Origin: JAWVZH01 sp033722295
GTDB lineage: Bacteria; Bacteroidota; Bacteroidia; Chitinophagales; Saprospiraceae
Length of the DNA: 38,168 bases
Assembly: GCA_033722295.1 (NCBI GenBank)
Contig: JAWVZH010000008.1
Location: forward strand, 1 to 38,168
Direction: 5' to 3'
The notes beneath the pieces are model-generated. The model did no database searches, was not told where the DNA came from, and worked only from the letters and a program-made list of their open reading frames with translations. This document shows, in pieces, positions 16,602 to 25,171 of the stretch (its first letter is position 1; every line of letters begins with the position of its first letter). Both the position numbers and the translations under genes were made by a program.

Positions 16602-17072
16602 TTACTGTCTTTTTATGAAAAGCATGACAATTGATCCGGCTATGATACCTGTCAAGGCATAGGCCCCGGAAATAAGAAGATAAGGAACGGTGGAATAAGC
16701 TGTCCGTACTTCTTCTTCATCAGCGCCTGTTGTGATCATATATTCTATGATATTGCTTTGAAACTCAGGACTAATGAGAGTGATCTTTAGATAGCTCGCA
16801 AGTATCACGAGCGGAATAGAATAGATCGCTATACGGAATGCACTTTTAAGCCCTGTGGCGTATGACATTTGTCCGCCCCTCAAAGTGCGGATCTCCAGAA
16901 GGGCAAAAGCATAGATGGTGATGAAGGGTATTAAATACAAGTAGCCGGCTATATTGTGATACTCGATGAAGTCGCCATCAAAGCCTGTCAGCCTTTCCAG
17001 GACAAACCAAAGGATAGTGAGTATGCCGATGACCACTGCCCACTTGAGTTCTGTTTTGAAATATGGATGCAT
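16602..17072 (-). CDS. DUF4199-family membrane protein
   Basis: A 156-residue inner-membrane protein with four predicted helices (roughly 10-27, 42-60, 78-98 and 128-152). Its length, the N-terminal ELKWAVVIGILTILWF segment and the second-helix GYLYLIPFITIYAFAL pattern fit DUF4199, a family common in Bacteroidota with no known function. It lies 25 bp after cysS and directly abuts the glutaminyl-cyclase-like gene. No catalytic or binding residues can be recognised. Confidence 0.75.
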   Translation of the reverse strand: MHPYFKTELKWAVVIGILTILWFVLERLTGFDGDFIEYHNIAGYLYLIPFITIYAFALLEIRTLRGGQMSYATGLKSAFRIAIYSIPLVILASYLKITLISPEFQSNIIEYMITTGADEEEVRTAYSTVPYLLISGAYALTGIIAGSIVMLFIKRQ

Positions 17073-17097
17073 GGTTAGGTTTTTTTAAAAAGAATGA

Positions 17098-18615
17098 TCA
17101 GCGCGCCGACCAGGTCGTGCCGTCTTTCCCGTCTTTAAGTTCTATATTCAAATTGCCAAGCGCATCACGGATCAGATCCGCAGTTGCCCAATTCTTGTTT
17201 TCACGCGCTTGTTTTCTGATATCTATGATGACTTGCATGAGTCCTTCCAGCAGTTCTTCATTGCCTCCGTTACCACCAGAGACCGATTCGTCTTTTAAAC
17301 CCATTACGTCAAAGACAAAGGCATGCAGCTCCCCCTTCAGCCTGTCCAAAGTTTTATCTGAAACTTCCTCTATATCACGGTGACCGTCGACAATGGCATT
17401 TATCCGGGTAATAAGCTCGAAGATCACAGCCAGGGTACGGGGTGTGTTGAAGTCGTCGTTCATCTCATCGTACATCTTGTCGATCAGTTCTTCGATCTCA
17501 GTTCCGAGTGCGCCATTACTGTCTTTTTCAGAATGTAAATTGTCCAGTCTTTTCAGGCCTTCCATCAATCTGTGATATCCTTTCTCCGCTGCGCCAAGTG
17601 CTTCATCCGTGAGGTCAACAGGGCTGCGATAGTGCGATTGCATCATGAAGAATCGGACCGTCATAGGGCTATAGCCCTTGGAAACATGGGGACTGTCACC
17701 GGAAAAGAGCTCCCCTGGCGAAATGGTATTGCCATCGCTCTTTGACATCTTTTTACCATTCATCAACAGCATATTGGTGTGCATCCAGTAATTGGCTGGA
17801 GTGCAATTGCAGGCACCGACATTTTGAGCGATCTCATTCTCATGGTGAGGGAATTTAAGGTCATTTCCGCCACCATGTATGTCGAAACGCTGTCCCAGGT
17901 ATTTCGTGCTCATAGCAGAACATTCAAGGTGCCATCCCGGGAAGCCTACTGACCAGGGAGAGTTCCATCTCATTATATGCTCATCAGAGGCTTTCATCCA
18001 GATCGCAAAATCCGCGGGATGTCGTTTTTCTCCCTGATTCTTCAGATCACGGGTTTCCTGTAGCAGTTCATCAACATTTCGTCCGGAGAGGTCACCATAT
18101 CCATAGCCAACCTTGCTTGTAGCCTTTTCGGGATACCGGTCGCGAAAGGCGACGACATCAAAGTATACAGATCCATTTGACTCATATGCCAGGCCGTTGT
18201 CGAGGATGGCTTTCACCATATCGATCTGATCGATGATATGACCTGTCGCTCGTGGTTCTATGCTTGGTCTCAGGTTATTGAATAACCGCATCATATCGTG
18301 AAACCTGTTGGTGTATTTCTGGACCACCTCCATCGGTTCCAGTTTTTCCAGCCTTGCACCTTTCGATATTCTGTCTTCGCCATCGTCCAGCAAATGCCCA
18401 ACATCCGTGATATTACGCACATATCTGACCTTGTAGCCGATGTGAAGCAAATAACGATAGATGACATCAAAATTGGTGAATGTCAGGCAATTACCCAGGT
18501 GCACATCGTTATAGACGGTAGGTCCACATACATAAAAGCCGATATAACCATCCTCTATGGGTTTGAACAACTCTTTTTCCCCCGAAATCGTATTGTAGAT
18601 ATGTAATTTCTGCAT
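17098..18615 (-). CDS. cysS: Cysteinyl-tRNA synthetase
   Basis: This 505-residue class I synthetase charges tRNA-Cys. Zinc ligands C30, C232, H257 and E261 keep the spacing of the E. coli enzyme. The HIGH signature is HLGN (39-42), KMSKS is at 289-293, and a C-terminal anticodon-binding region ends at WSAR. I chose the ATG at 18615 because MQKLHIYNT is the typical start; an ATG 45 bases upstream adds unconserved residues. It lies 51 bp after the endonuclease/exonuclease/phosphatase-family gene, in a long same-strand run that starts upstream of mutL. Confidence 0.96.
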   Translation of the reverse strand: MQKLHIYNTISGEKELFKPIEDGYIGFYVCGPTVYNDVHLGNCLTFTNFDVIYRYLLHIGYKVRYVRNITDVGHLLDDGEDRISKGARLEKLEPMEVVQKYTNRFHDMMRLFNNLRPSIEPRATGHIIDQIDMVKAILDNGLAYESNGSVYFDVVAFRDRYPEKATSKVGYGYGDLSGRNVDELLQETRDLKNQGEKRHPADFAIWMKASDEHIMRWNSPWSVGFPGWHLECSAMSTKYLGQRFDIHGGGNDLKFPHHENEIAQNVGACNCTPANYWMHTNMLLMNGKKMSKSDGNTISPGELFSGDSPHVSKGYSPMTVRFFMMQSHYRSPVDLTDEALGAAEKGYHRLMEGLKRLDNLHSEKDSNGALGTEIEELIDKMYDEMNDDFNTPRTLAVIFELITRINAIVDGHRDIEEVSDKTLDRLKGELHAFVFDVMGLKDESVSGGNGGNEELLEGLMQVIIDIRKQARENKNWATADLIRDALGNLNIELKDGKDGTTWSAR

Positions 18616-18666
18616 CGTCGCAAAAATAAGTTTTTTTAGCACCCGATCATGCCATTTCAAGCCTGA

Positions 18667-19647
18667 TCATTTGACCTCGATGCCCGCATAAACAAAATGA
18701 TGGTCGCTATAAGGGTTAGGTTCTATATGATGGTTGATAACACGAAAATTCGAATCTACCATGATGTAATCTATTCGGAGCATGGGTATGCTGCCGCCAT
18801 AGGTTGTCCCCCATCCAAACCCCTTTTGAACGAAACTGTCATTCCAGTTTTCCGCGAATTGGGCGACCGGATAGGAGAGTGGATGATCATTCAGGTCTCC
18901 GCAGATTATGACCGGACTTTCGCTTTGCATCGCATGGGTCTTTATCCTGTTGCTCTGCTCCTGACGAATTTTGGAAGCCGTTTTATATCTACCAACGATA
19001 TTGTGCATTCCGCGCCAGGTATTCTTTTCAGCCAGATTACCACTTTCCATCAACGCCGACGCACTTGAACTTACCTTGTTTGACTGAAGATGAGCACAGT
19101 ATACCCTGACCCGGTTGTCCTTGATCCGAATATCCGCCCAGATACAGGAATTGACTGTGGAATTAAAATCAAAACTTCCTTTATCCTCAATGTTGTATTG
19201 ACTGACGATCTTTACTCCCGAGTTGAGATACTGATATTTATAATCGTAATCCAGAAGCTGTTCCAGTAATTTATTGCTGAAGCCATTGCTCTCCTGAAAA
19301 CAGATCACATCCAGTTGAGGGGTCTTGAGACTTGATTTTAGTTGCAGAAGAAGTGCGCTGTCTCTGCTCTGTTTGATCTTTTTCAAGCCATAAAGGTTGA
19401 AGGTGCCGAGCTTGATCGTTTCGGTGGTATCGTTGGTGTTGGAATTGAAGGTCCAGAATTTGGATATAGGATTCCAGAATAGCAGGAGAGTAACAAGCGG
19501 CACGAGCATCCATTTCCAGTCCAGAAAGAACCAGATAATCACAAGACCGATCATGGCAAGGATCATAAATGGAAAGATACCGGCGATCACAGCAGGGATC
19601 ACTGAAATATCAGGAGGAGTGATTGGTGAAAGAGCGGCAATGGCCAT
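18667..19647 (-). CDS. Membrane-anchored endonuclease/exonuclease/phosphatase-family protein
   Basis: From the ATG at 19647 the product has 326 residues: two or three membrane helices in the first 65, then an EEP (DNase I-like) domain with GTFNLYG, CFQES (catalytic Glu), a CAHLQS segment, GDLNDHP and the late SDHHFVY. These motifs are those of metal-dependent phosphodiesterases. The domain probably faces the periplasm; substrate unknown. The reading frame stays open upstream and encodes IFKKVIRLITVLVIFL, which would complete the first membrane helix. A CTG at 19698 overlaps the rhomboid stop as CTGA, so the true start may be there (343 residues). The downstream gene is cysS. Confidence 0.8.
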   Translation of the reverse strand: MAIAALSPITPPDISVIPAVIAGIFPFMILAMIGLVIIWFFLDWKWMLVPLVTLLLFWNPISKFWTFNSNTNDTTETIKLGTFNLYGLKKIKQSRDSALLLQLKSSLKTPQLDVICFQESNGFSNKLLEQLLDYDYKYQYLNSGVKIVSQYNIEDKGSFDFNSTVNSCIWADIRIKDNRVRVYCAHLQSNKVSSSASALMESGNLAEKNTWRGMHNIVGRYKTASKIRQEQSNRIKTHAMQSESPVIICGDLNDHPLSYPVAQFAENWNDSFVQKGFGWGTTYGGSIPMLRIDYIMVDSNFRVINHHIEPNPYSDHHFVYAGIEVK

Positions 19648-19694
19648 CAGGAAAATGACAAGAACAGTGATGAGGCGTATGACCTTCTTGAATA

Positions 19695-20573
19695 TCAGGA
19701 TTCACTCATTTTTTTTAAAAATGACTTCTCGTTATCCGATAGACTGCCGAGTCCCTTTTCTTTTATTTTATCCAGGATACGATTGAGCTCTGCCTCTTCG
19801 TCCATTTGGGCTTCTACCTCTATATGGTCATTTTTATGGACCACGCGGAGCTTCCGTCGGTGATCAGACCACTTCCAATCGGCGATCCTTTCTATCCAGT
19901 GTCCTAGATTGTTACCTTTTCTCAGTTGATCGATATAAAGATATCCCATCAGTGCACCGCCTATATGTCCAAAATGACCACCGGTGTTCATAGATCCTGC
20001 TGTTCCTATGAGATCTATAAAAACCAGTACGGCCGCGATGTATTTGAGCTTGACATCTCCGATAAGTAGAAGACGCATATTGTAATCGGGAGATAAGGTC
20101 GCGGAGCCCACAACCATGGCCATAGCGGCTGCCGAAGCACCCATAGCGTAAAATTGCTGTCCCGAACCGTAGGGCAGTATATTGGCAGAGAGGAAGTAGA
20201 AAATGCCTCCCATCAGTCCACCGAGAAGGTAGATAGGCAAAACTTTCTGATCTCCAAGGAAGTCTCCCAGGATACGGCCAAACCAGTAGAGAAAGAGCAT
20301 GTTCCAGAGAATATGCCAAAAACCGGTGTGGAGAAACATATGGGTAAACCAGGTCCAAGGCCTCAATAAAGCTTCCAGGGGATCACTTGACAGGGACAGC
20401 CAGTGGGTAATTGTCACATACCACTGAGGGGTCGTTCCGCCATTCGCATAGGTCGAGAAGAGATAGATCAGATTGATCACCACGAAGACAGCGATGTTGA
20501 CAATTATTATCCTCGTCAGGGTATTGCCCTGTTGAAAGGTGCGTTTTATGTCTTCTGCTATCGATTTAACCAT
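19695..20573 (-). CDS. Rhomboid-family intramembrane serine protease with C-terminal cytoplasmic tail
   Basis: A 292-residue protein with six membrane helices in the first 215 residues. Predicted catalytic residues are S147 in GASA, where GxSG is usual, and H203 in HFGHIGG; the HxxxN-type segment HILWNMLFLYWFG (87-99) supports the L1 region. The soluble tail (about 225-292) ends with LDKIKEKGLGSLSDNEKSFLKKMS, a segment common on Bacteroidota rhomboids. Rhomboids cleave membrane proteins within the bilayer; the substrate is unknown. It follows a second rhomboid gene by 3 bp and its stop overlaps the possible CTG start of the next gene. Confidence 0.87.
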   Translation of the reverse strand: MVKSIAEDIKRTFQQGNTLTRIIIVNIAVFVVINLIYLFSTYANGGTTPQWYVTITHWLSLSSDPLEALLRPWTWFTHMFLHTGFWHILWNMLFLYWFGRILGDFLGDQKVLPIYLLGGLMGGIFYFLSANILPYGSGQQFYAMGASAAAMAMVVGSATLSPDYNMRLLLIGDVKLKYIAAVLVFIDLIGTAGSMNTGGHFGHIGGALMGYLYIDQLRKGNNLGHWIERIADWKWSDHRRKLRVVHKNDHIEVEAQMDEEAELNRILDKIKEKGLGSLSDNEKSFLKKMSES

Positions 20574-20576
20574 GAC

Positions 20577-21185
20577 TTAAATAGATCGACTCCGTATCCA
20601 GTACAAGATGAGCAAAAATCCCGTAATGGCACCGCCTACGTGGGCGAAATGCGCCACTCCCGTTCGGGTCCCGCTCACTCCTGTAATAAGATCGAACAAA
20701 ATTAACCCAATTGCAAGATAGGAGGCCCGAATCGGAATAGGCGGAAACAATAACATTAACCGTGCATTCGGGAACAGGGTTCCAAATGCGGCTAAAACAC
20801 CATAAACGGCACCAGAAGCTCCCAGCACGGGAATGTTGATCTCATCCATATATCCAAGCTGGCTCACCAGGTAATATCTCACCAGAAGGTGAAGTCCGGC
20901 GGCGCCGAATCCCGAAGCCAGGTAGAAGATCAAGAATTTTCTGGAGCCGATACGCCGTTCTACCCAGGGACCCAGAAAGAACAGTGTGAGCATGTTGAAG
21001 AACAAATGTCCCAGGTCTGCATGCATGAACATATGTGTCACCACCTGATAAGGCGAGAAATATTCGCTGGCAGGGTAGTACATGGCCAGAATGAACCTGG
21101 AATCCGGCAACAAGGTAATCGTAGCAATGAAAGCCACTATATTGATAAGCAATAGATGTTTGACGACATCTGTGATCTGACCCAT
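20577..21185 (-). CDS. Rhomboid-family intramembrane serine protease
   Basis: A compact 202-residue rhomboid with six predicted helices and intact motifs: THMFMHADLGHLFFNM (50-65), catalytic S124 in GASGAVYG (122-129) and catalytic H182 in HFAHVGGA. It lacks the cytoplasmic tail of the adjacent rhomboid. It follows mutL by 12 bp and precedes the second rhomboid by 3 bp, so the two may have arisen by an old duplication and may act together. The substrate is unknown. Confidence 0.92.
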   Translation of the reverse strand: MGQITDVVKHLLLINIVAFIATITLLPDSRFILAMYYPASEYFSPYQVVTHMFMHADLGHLFFNMLTLFFLGPWVERRIGSRKFLIFYLASGFGAAGLHLLVRYYLVSQLGYMDEINIPVLGASGAVYGVLAAFGTLFPNARLMLLFPPIPIRASYLAIGLILFDLITGVSGTRTGVAHFAHVGGAITGFLLILYWIRSRSI

Positions 21186-21197
21186 TCGGTTTTTTCT

Positions 21198-22943
21198 TTA
21201 TTTGGAGAATCGCCGCTCTAACTCCTCATGGTCCATAACCACAAAGCATTGTCTTCCAAGAGGGCTTTTATATGGATTTTCGCAGGCAAACAATGCATCA
21301 ATGATCTCATTCATTTGCTCTATTTCCAGACTTTGACCCTTTCGAATCGAACATCTTGAAGCTAGTGACCTTGCCACGTTCTCTTTAACACCTAATTTTA
21401 ATTCCTGGTTTTCCTTGAACTGTTCTAATAATTCTATTAACACTTTTTCCGGGTCCAGGGAGAGTTCCGAAAGATGCGCGGGTGTGCCATGTATGATGAT
21501 CGAGTCCTCTCCGAAGTTTTCAACCTCGAAACCGAGGCATGTTATCTCGGCCATAATGCTTTGTAACAGATTAAGATCGCCGGATGGCAGGTGGACCACT
21601 TTGGGAAACAGTTCTTTCTGTGAAGATACCTCCCCGGTTTCAAACATGGCCAGATGGCGTTCGTAGAGGATGCGCTCATGTGCTGAGGATTGATCGATCA
21701 TCAGAAGGCCTGACTTGATCTGCTGGAGAATATATGAGCGGTGAATTTGCACCGGAGCTTTGGATTGGGATTCCAACAGGATACTTTCATCCTTGTTGAC
21801 CTTGCTTTCGAGAGTGGTTGTTTCCGGTGATTTCTTCAAATTCTCTTTATCCCTGTAAAGATCTTGCCACTGTGAGATCTCCGATTGTGTGGGTTTTTTG
21901 GGCAGGTTTTCAAATGAGATCTTTGGAGAGTCAAAATCGATCATTGGGGTGAGGGCGTAAGTGCCGAGGGTATGTTTGACTGCCACTTTGATAAAATTAT
22001 AGAGTACGGTTTCCTCCTGAAATTTGACCTCGTGTTTCGTCGGATGCACATTGACATCCACTCTTGACGGATCCATCTCCAGTTTTACGACAAAAAAGGG
22101 ATGTGTATCCTCGGCTAGAAGGTTATCAAAGCCATTTTTTACCGCATGAAAGAGATAAGGACTTTTGATGAACCTTTCATTGACAAAAAAATACTGTTCA
22201 CCCCGGCGGCGTTTGGCAATTTCCGGGCGACCGATAAAACCGGATAATTTAACCCAGTCCATATCCTGCTCTAACGGCATGATCTTGTCATTGATCTTTT
22301 TGTCAAAGAGTCCGACGATACGCTGACGCAGGGTTCCCGGCGGCAGGTGATATATCTCCTGACCGTCTCTGATGAGCCTAAACCTGATATCAGGCCGGGC
22401 CAGGGCGGCACGATTGAACTCATCGAGAATGTTCTTGAATTCCGTTGCGTCTGATTTGAGAAACTTTCTTCTGGCCGGCACATTGTAGAAGAGATGCTTG
22501 ATCGCAATATTTGTCCCCACCGGTGTGGCGCATGGATCCTGGCGTTGCACTTTTGAACCGTGGATCTCTATTTCGGTACCCAGCTCGTCCTCTCCCACAC
22601 GTGTCTTCAGCATGACCTGCGAGACGGAGGCAATAGAAGCCAGAGCTTCACCCCTGAACCCCATAGTTTTGATGGAGTTGAGGTCCTCGATGTTCTTGAT
22701 CTTGGAAGTGGCGTGGCGTTCAAAAGCCATCCTGGCATCTATATTGGTCATGCCCGAACCATTATCTATGATCTGAATAAGAGTTTTTCCGGCATCGGTG
22801 ATGACGACGTCGATCGCATCCGCACCAGCGTCGATGGCGTTCTCTAAAATTTCCTTGACTACAGATGCTGGTCTCTGGACGACCTCGCCAGCGGCGATCT
22901 TATTGGCCAGGGCGTCCGGCATTAATTTGATGTTTCCTCCCAT
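21198..22943 (-). CDS. mutL: DNA mismatch repair protein MutL with altered endonuclease motifs
   Basis: This 581-residue protein links MutS mismatch recognition to strand removal. The N-terminal GHKL ATPase is complete: ENAIDAG with catalytic E34, DNGSGM (60-65), ERHATSK (75-81) and GFRGEAL (95-101). A variable linker (about 335-400) precedes the C-terminal dimerisation domain. The endonuclease motif DQHAxxE is D417-QSSAHE, lacking the His, and the CPHGRP-type motif is SPLGRQ (560-565), lacking Cys and His. The protein is therefore probably not a classical endonuclease MutL. It follows the small membrane protein by 4 bp and precedes two rhomboids. Confidence 0.95.
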   Translation of the reverse strand: MGGNIKLMPDALANKIAAGEVVQRPASVVKEILENAIDAGADAIDVVITDAGKTLIQIIDNGSGMTNIDARMAFERHATSKIKNIEDLNSIKTMGFRGEALASIASVSQVMLKTRVGEDELGTEIEIHGSKVQRQDPCATPVGTNIAIKHLFYNVPARRKFLKSDATEFKNILDEFNRAALARPDIRFRLIRDGQEIYHLPPGTLRQRIVGLFDKKINDKIMPLEQDMDWVKLSGFIGRPEIAKRRRGEQYFFVNERFIKSPYLFHAVKNGFDNLLAEDTHPFFVVKLEMDPSRVDVNVHPTKHEVKFQEETVLYNFIKVAVKHTLGTYALTPMIDFDSPKISFENLPKKPTQSEISQWQDLYRDKENLKKSPETTTLESKVNKDESILLESQSKAPVQIHRSYILQQIKSGLLMIDQSSAHERILYERHLAMFETGEVSSQKELFPKVVHLPSGDLNLLQSIMAEITCLGFEVENFGEDSIIIHGTPAHLSELSLDPEKVLIELLEQFKENQELKLGVKENVARSLASRCSIRKGQSLEIEQMNEIIDALFACENPYKSPLGRQCFVVMDHEELERRFSK

Positions 22944-22947
22944 GCGA

Positions 22948-23250
22948 TTACTCCAGTAGATCTATGATTTGGGGCAGATATTTTTGAATAAAATAATAGG
23001 TTAAAAACAGGAGTACGATCAATATGGCGATGAGTCTCATATTGGATCTTTTGGCATCCACACCGCCATAACCACTGGCACTTCTTCTTTTGAATCCGGC
23101 GCTGATGCGGTTTTTTACTGATTCCGTGTGATCCTCGTTCCTGTACTTCGCAAGTCTCGCTTCTCTTTCCTCTTTTTCGGGATCATAAAACCTGGGCCGG
23201 TAATCGAATTTTTGGTGTTGTGGTCGTTTGAAAAAGTTGAAGACTCCCAT
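22948..23250 (-). CDS. Conserved small membrane protein upstream of mutL
   Basis: From the ATG at 23250 the product has 100 residues: a charged cytoplasmic part with FDYRPRFYDPEKEEREARL (15-33), a basic stretch to about residue 70, and one membrane helix (about 72-90). Similar small proteins precede mutL in many Bacteroidota, and some are mislabelled as riboflavin synthase subunit; I see no such domain. An in-frame ATG upstream starts inside a GTGCAA repeat and is rejected. The stop lies four bases before the mutL ATG, so the two are co-transcribed. Function unknown. Confidence 0.75.
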   Translation of the reverse strand: MGVFNFFKRPQHQKFDYRPRFYDPEKEEREARLAKYRNEDHTESVKNRISAGFKRRSASGYGGVDAKRSNMRLIAILIVLLFLTYYFIQKYLPQIIDLLE

Positions 23251-23308
23251 AAAATTGCAAGATACGACATTAACGGTAGTTTGGCCAATCGGTGAGGGCA
23301 TGTGACGG

Positions 23309-23359
23309 GTAACAAGTAACAAGTGCAAGTGCAAGTGCAAGTGACAAGTGACTTGTGAC
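23309..23359. repeat. Mixed 7- and 6-bp tandem repeat (GTAACAA / GTGCAA)
   Basis: Reading plus strand: two GTAACAA, three GTGCAA, one GTGACAA, then GTGACTT and GTGAC. The end forms a near-perfect palindrome ACAAGT-G-ACTTGT. It lies about 60 bp upstream of the small membrane protein gene that opens the mutL run, so it may overlap regulatory DNA. Confidence 0.88.
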
Positions 23360-23450
23360 GCTGACCATACTTCTATTCCCGGTTCCTACATGCGGAATCA
23401 CCCCTCCAAAGGGAACCATCATTTTTGGGATTCTATCAACCTAAATGCAG

Positions 23451-23482
23451 CCCCGAAGTCGAACGAAGTGAATACTTCCGGG
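23451..23482 (-). terminator. Imperfect hairpin after nadB
   Basis: On the minus strand, CCCGGAAGT and ACTTCGGGG can pair with one mismatch around a 14-base loop, starting 21 bp beyond the nadB stop. There is no T tract, so it may be a terminator or a dispersed repeat hairpin. Confidence 0.35.
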
Positions 23483-23503
23483 AGAGCAGCCAATAAAACA
23501 CTG

Positions 23504-25108
23504 CTATAGATAAGTCTGCTCCAAAAAGTCCTTCTTTTCGGGGTAGTCGGTTGTAAAGTGCAGGCCCCGGCTTTCTTTCCTCATCTGTGCGGATCTGGTA
23601 ACCAGATAACCGATCGTGATGAGGTTCCTCAATTCGCACAACTGAGGACTCAGGATGGAAGAATGGTAGAGGTCCTCGGTTTCTTTGTAGAGCAACCACA
23701 GGCGGTCCATGGCTCTTTTCAATCGGACATTTGATCGCACGATGCCAACGTAACTGCTCATGATGGCTTTGAGCTCCTTCCAACTCTGAGTGATCAGAAC
23801 CATTTCCTTTGGGTGTTTTGTGCCTTGTGCATCCCAGGCGGGAACATCCTTGTTATGGCCTATGGAATCTATCACTTGACTGATATCATCGGCAATTCGA
23901 TGTCCAAAAACCAAACCTTCGAGAAGAGAATTGCTGGCGAGGCGGTTGGCACCGTGAAGTCCGGTATGCGTGCATTCCCCTGAGGCGTAGAGATGGTTGA
24001 TCGAACTCTTGCCATTGATATCCACATCTATACCACCACAATAGTAGTGACAAGCGGGCACCACAGGAATGAGATCTGTGGATGGATCGATACCAATACT
24101 CAGGCATTTGTGATGGATCGTCGGGAAGTGAGCTTTGAATTCCTGCATATCCAGATGCGTGCAGTCGAGCGTGACAAAGTCATCACCCCTGATCTTCATC
24201 TCGTTGTCTATCGCTCGTGCCACGATGTCCCTAGGTGCCAGGCTCTTCCTGTCATCATACTTATGCATGAACGGTTCACCGTCGCTCGATTTCAGAATAC
24301 CGCCAAAACCGCGAACCGCTTCGGAGATGAGGAAAGCAGGATTTTCGCCAATAGGCGTCCATAGCGCTGTCGGATGAAACTGAACGAATTCCATATTCGA
24401 AAGACGGCATTTGGCCCTGTAGGCCATGGCCATGCCATCTCCAGTGGCTATGGAAGGATTGGTTGTTGTCATGTAGATCTGCCCGGCACCACCAGTCGCG
24501 AGGATCGTAATGCGGCTTACATGTTTTTCGACATCCAGTTCATCGGTGTCCAGCACATAGGCGCCGTAGCACTCGATGTCGGGAGTCATCCTCGTAACAT
24601 TCCAACCCAGGTGATGCTGAGTGATGAGATCTATAGCGTAATAATTCTCAAAGATCTTTATGTTGGGAAAGACTTCTGAGCGCTGAAGGAGGGCGCGTTG
24701 AACTTCCGACCCCGTCAGATCCTTGAAGTGAAGAATTCGATTCTCGGAGTGGCCACCCTCCATACCTAGTTCATAGTCGCCCTCCTGGTCCTTGTCAAAT
24801 TGTGCCCCCCACTTGATCAATTCCTGTACGCGCTCATGACCTTCTCTGACAACCATCTCGACCACCTCTTTGTCACATAAGCCATCCCCGGCATCTTCCG
24901 TATCTTCTATATGCTTGACAAAGTTGTCGGAGTCAAAATCCCAAACTGTTGCAATGCCACCCTGGGCATATCGCGTGTTGGTTTCGGACTTGTCGACCTT
25001 GGCGAGAACGTGTATACTGAGATCCGGACGCTTTTCAGCCAGGTTGATGGCTGTACTCAATCCAGCGACCCCACTGCCGATGATCAATACATCTGACCGT
25101 TTCTCCAT
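23504..25108 (-). CDS. nadB: L-aspartate oxidase
   Basis: A 534-residue FAD enzyme that oxidises L-aspartate to iminoaspartate, the first step of de novo NAD synthesis. It has the dinucleotide-binding GSGVAG (11-16), the NadB-type YAQGG (47-51), a fumarate-reductase-like central region with QFHPTALW, and CTHTGLHGANRLASNSLLEGLVFG before a C-terminal helical domain. Length is normal. nadA and nadC are not adjacent. It is divergent from a glycosyltransferase gene, with 63 bp between starts, and is followed by a possible hairpin. Confidence 0.95.
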   Translation of the reverse strand: MEKRSDVLIIGSGVAGLSTAINLAEKRPDLSIHVLAKVDKSETNTRYAQGGIATVWDFDSDNFVKHIEDTEDAGDGLCDKEVVEMVVREGHERVQELIKWGAQFDKDQEGDYELGMEGGHSENRILHFKDLTGSEVQRALLQRSEVFPNIKIFENYYAIDLITQHHLGWNVTRMTPDIECYGAYVLDTDELDVEKHVSRITILATGGAGQIYMTTTNPSIATGDGMAMAYRAKCRLSNMEFVQFHPTALWTPIGENPAFLISEAVRGFGGILKSSDGEPFMHKYDDRKSLAPRDIVARAIDNEMKIRGDDFVTLDCTHLDMQEFKAHFPTIHHKCLSIGIDPSTDLIPVVPACHYYCGGIDVDINGKSSINHLYASGECTHTGLHGANRLASNSLLEGLVFGHRIADDISQVIDSIGHNKDVPAWDAQGTKHPKEMVLITQSWKELKAIMSSYVGIVRSNVRLKRAMDRLWLLYKETEDLYHSSILSPQLCELRNLITIGYLVTRSAQMRKESRGLHFTTDYPEKKDFLEQTYL

Positions 25109-25171
25109 CAGCTCTTGTTATATTAGATATTCCATTAGACAAAGTAAATTAAAAAATCGGCGGCGGAGTTA

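Noticed and set aside
22948..23340. Longer version of the small membrane protein starting at 23340
   Set aside because: The extra N terminus (HLHLHLL) is read from the GTGCAA repeat; the family start MGVFNFFKR is at 23250.
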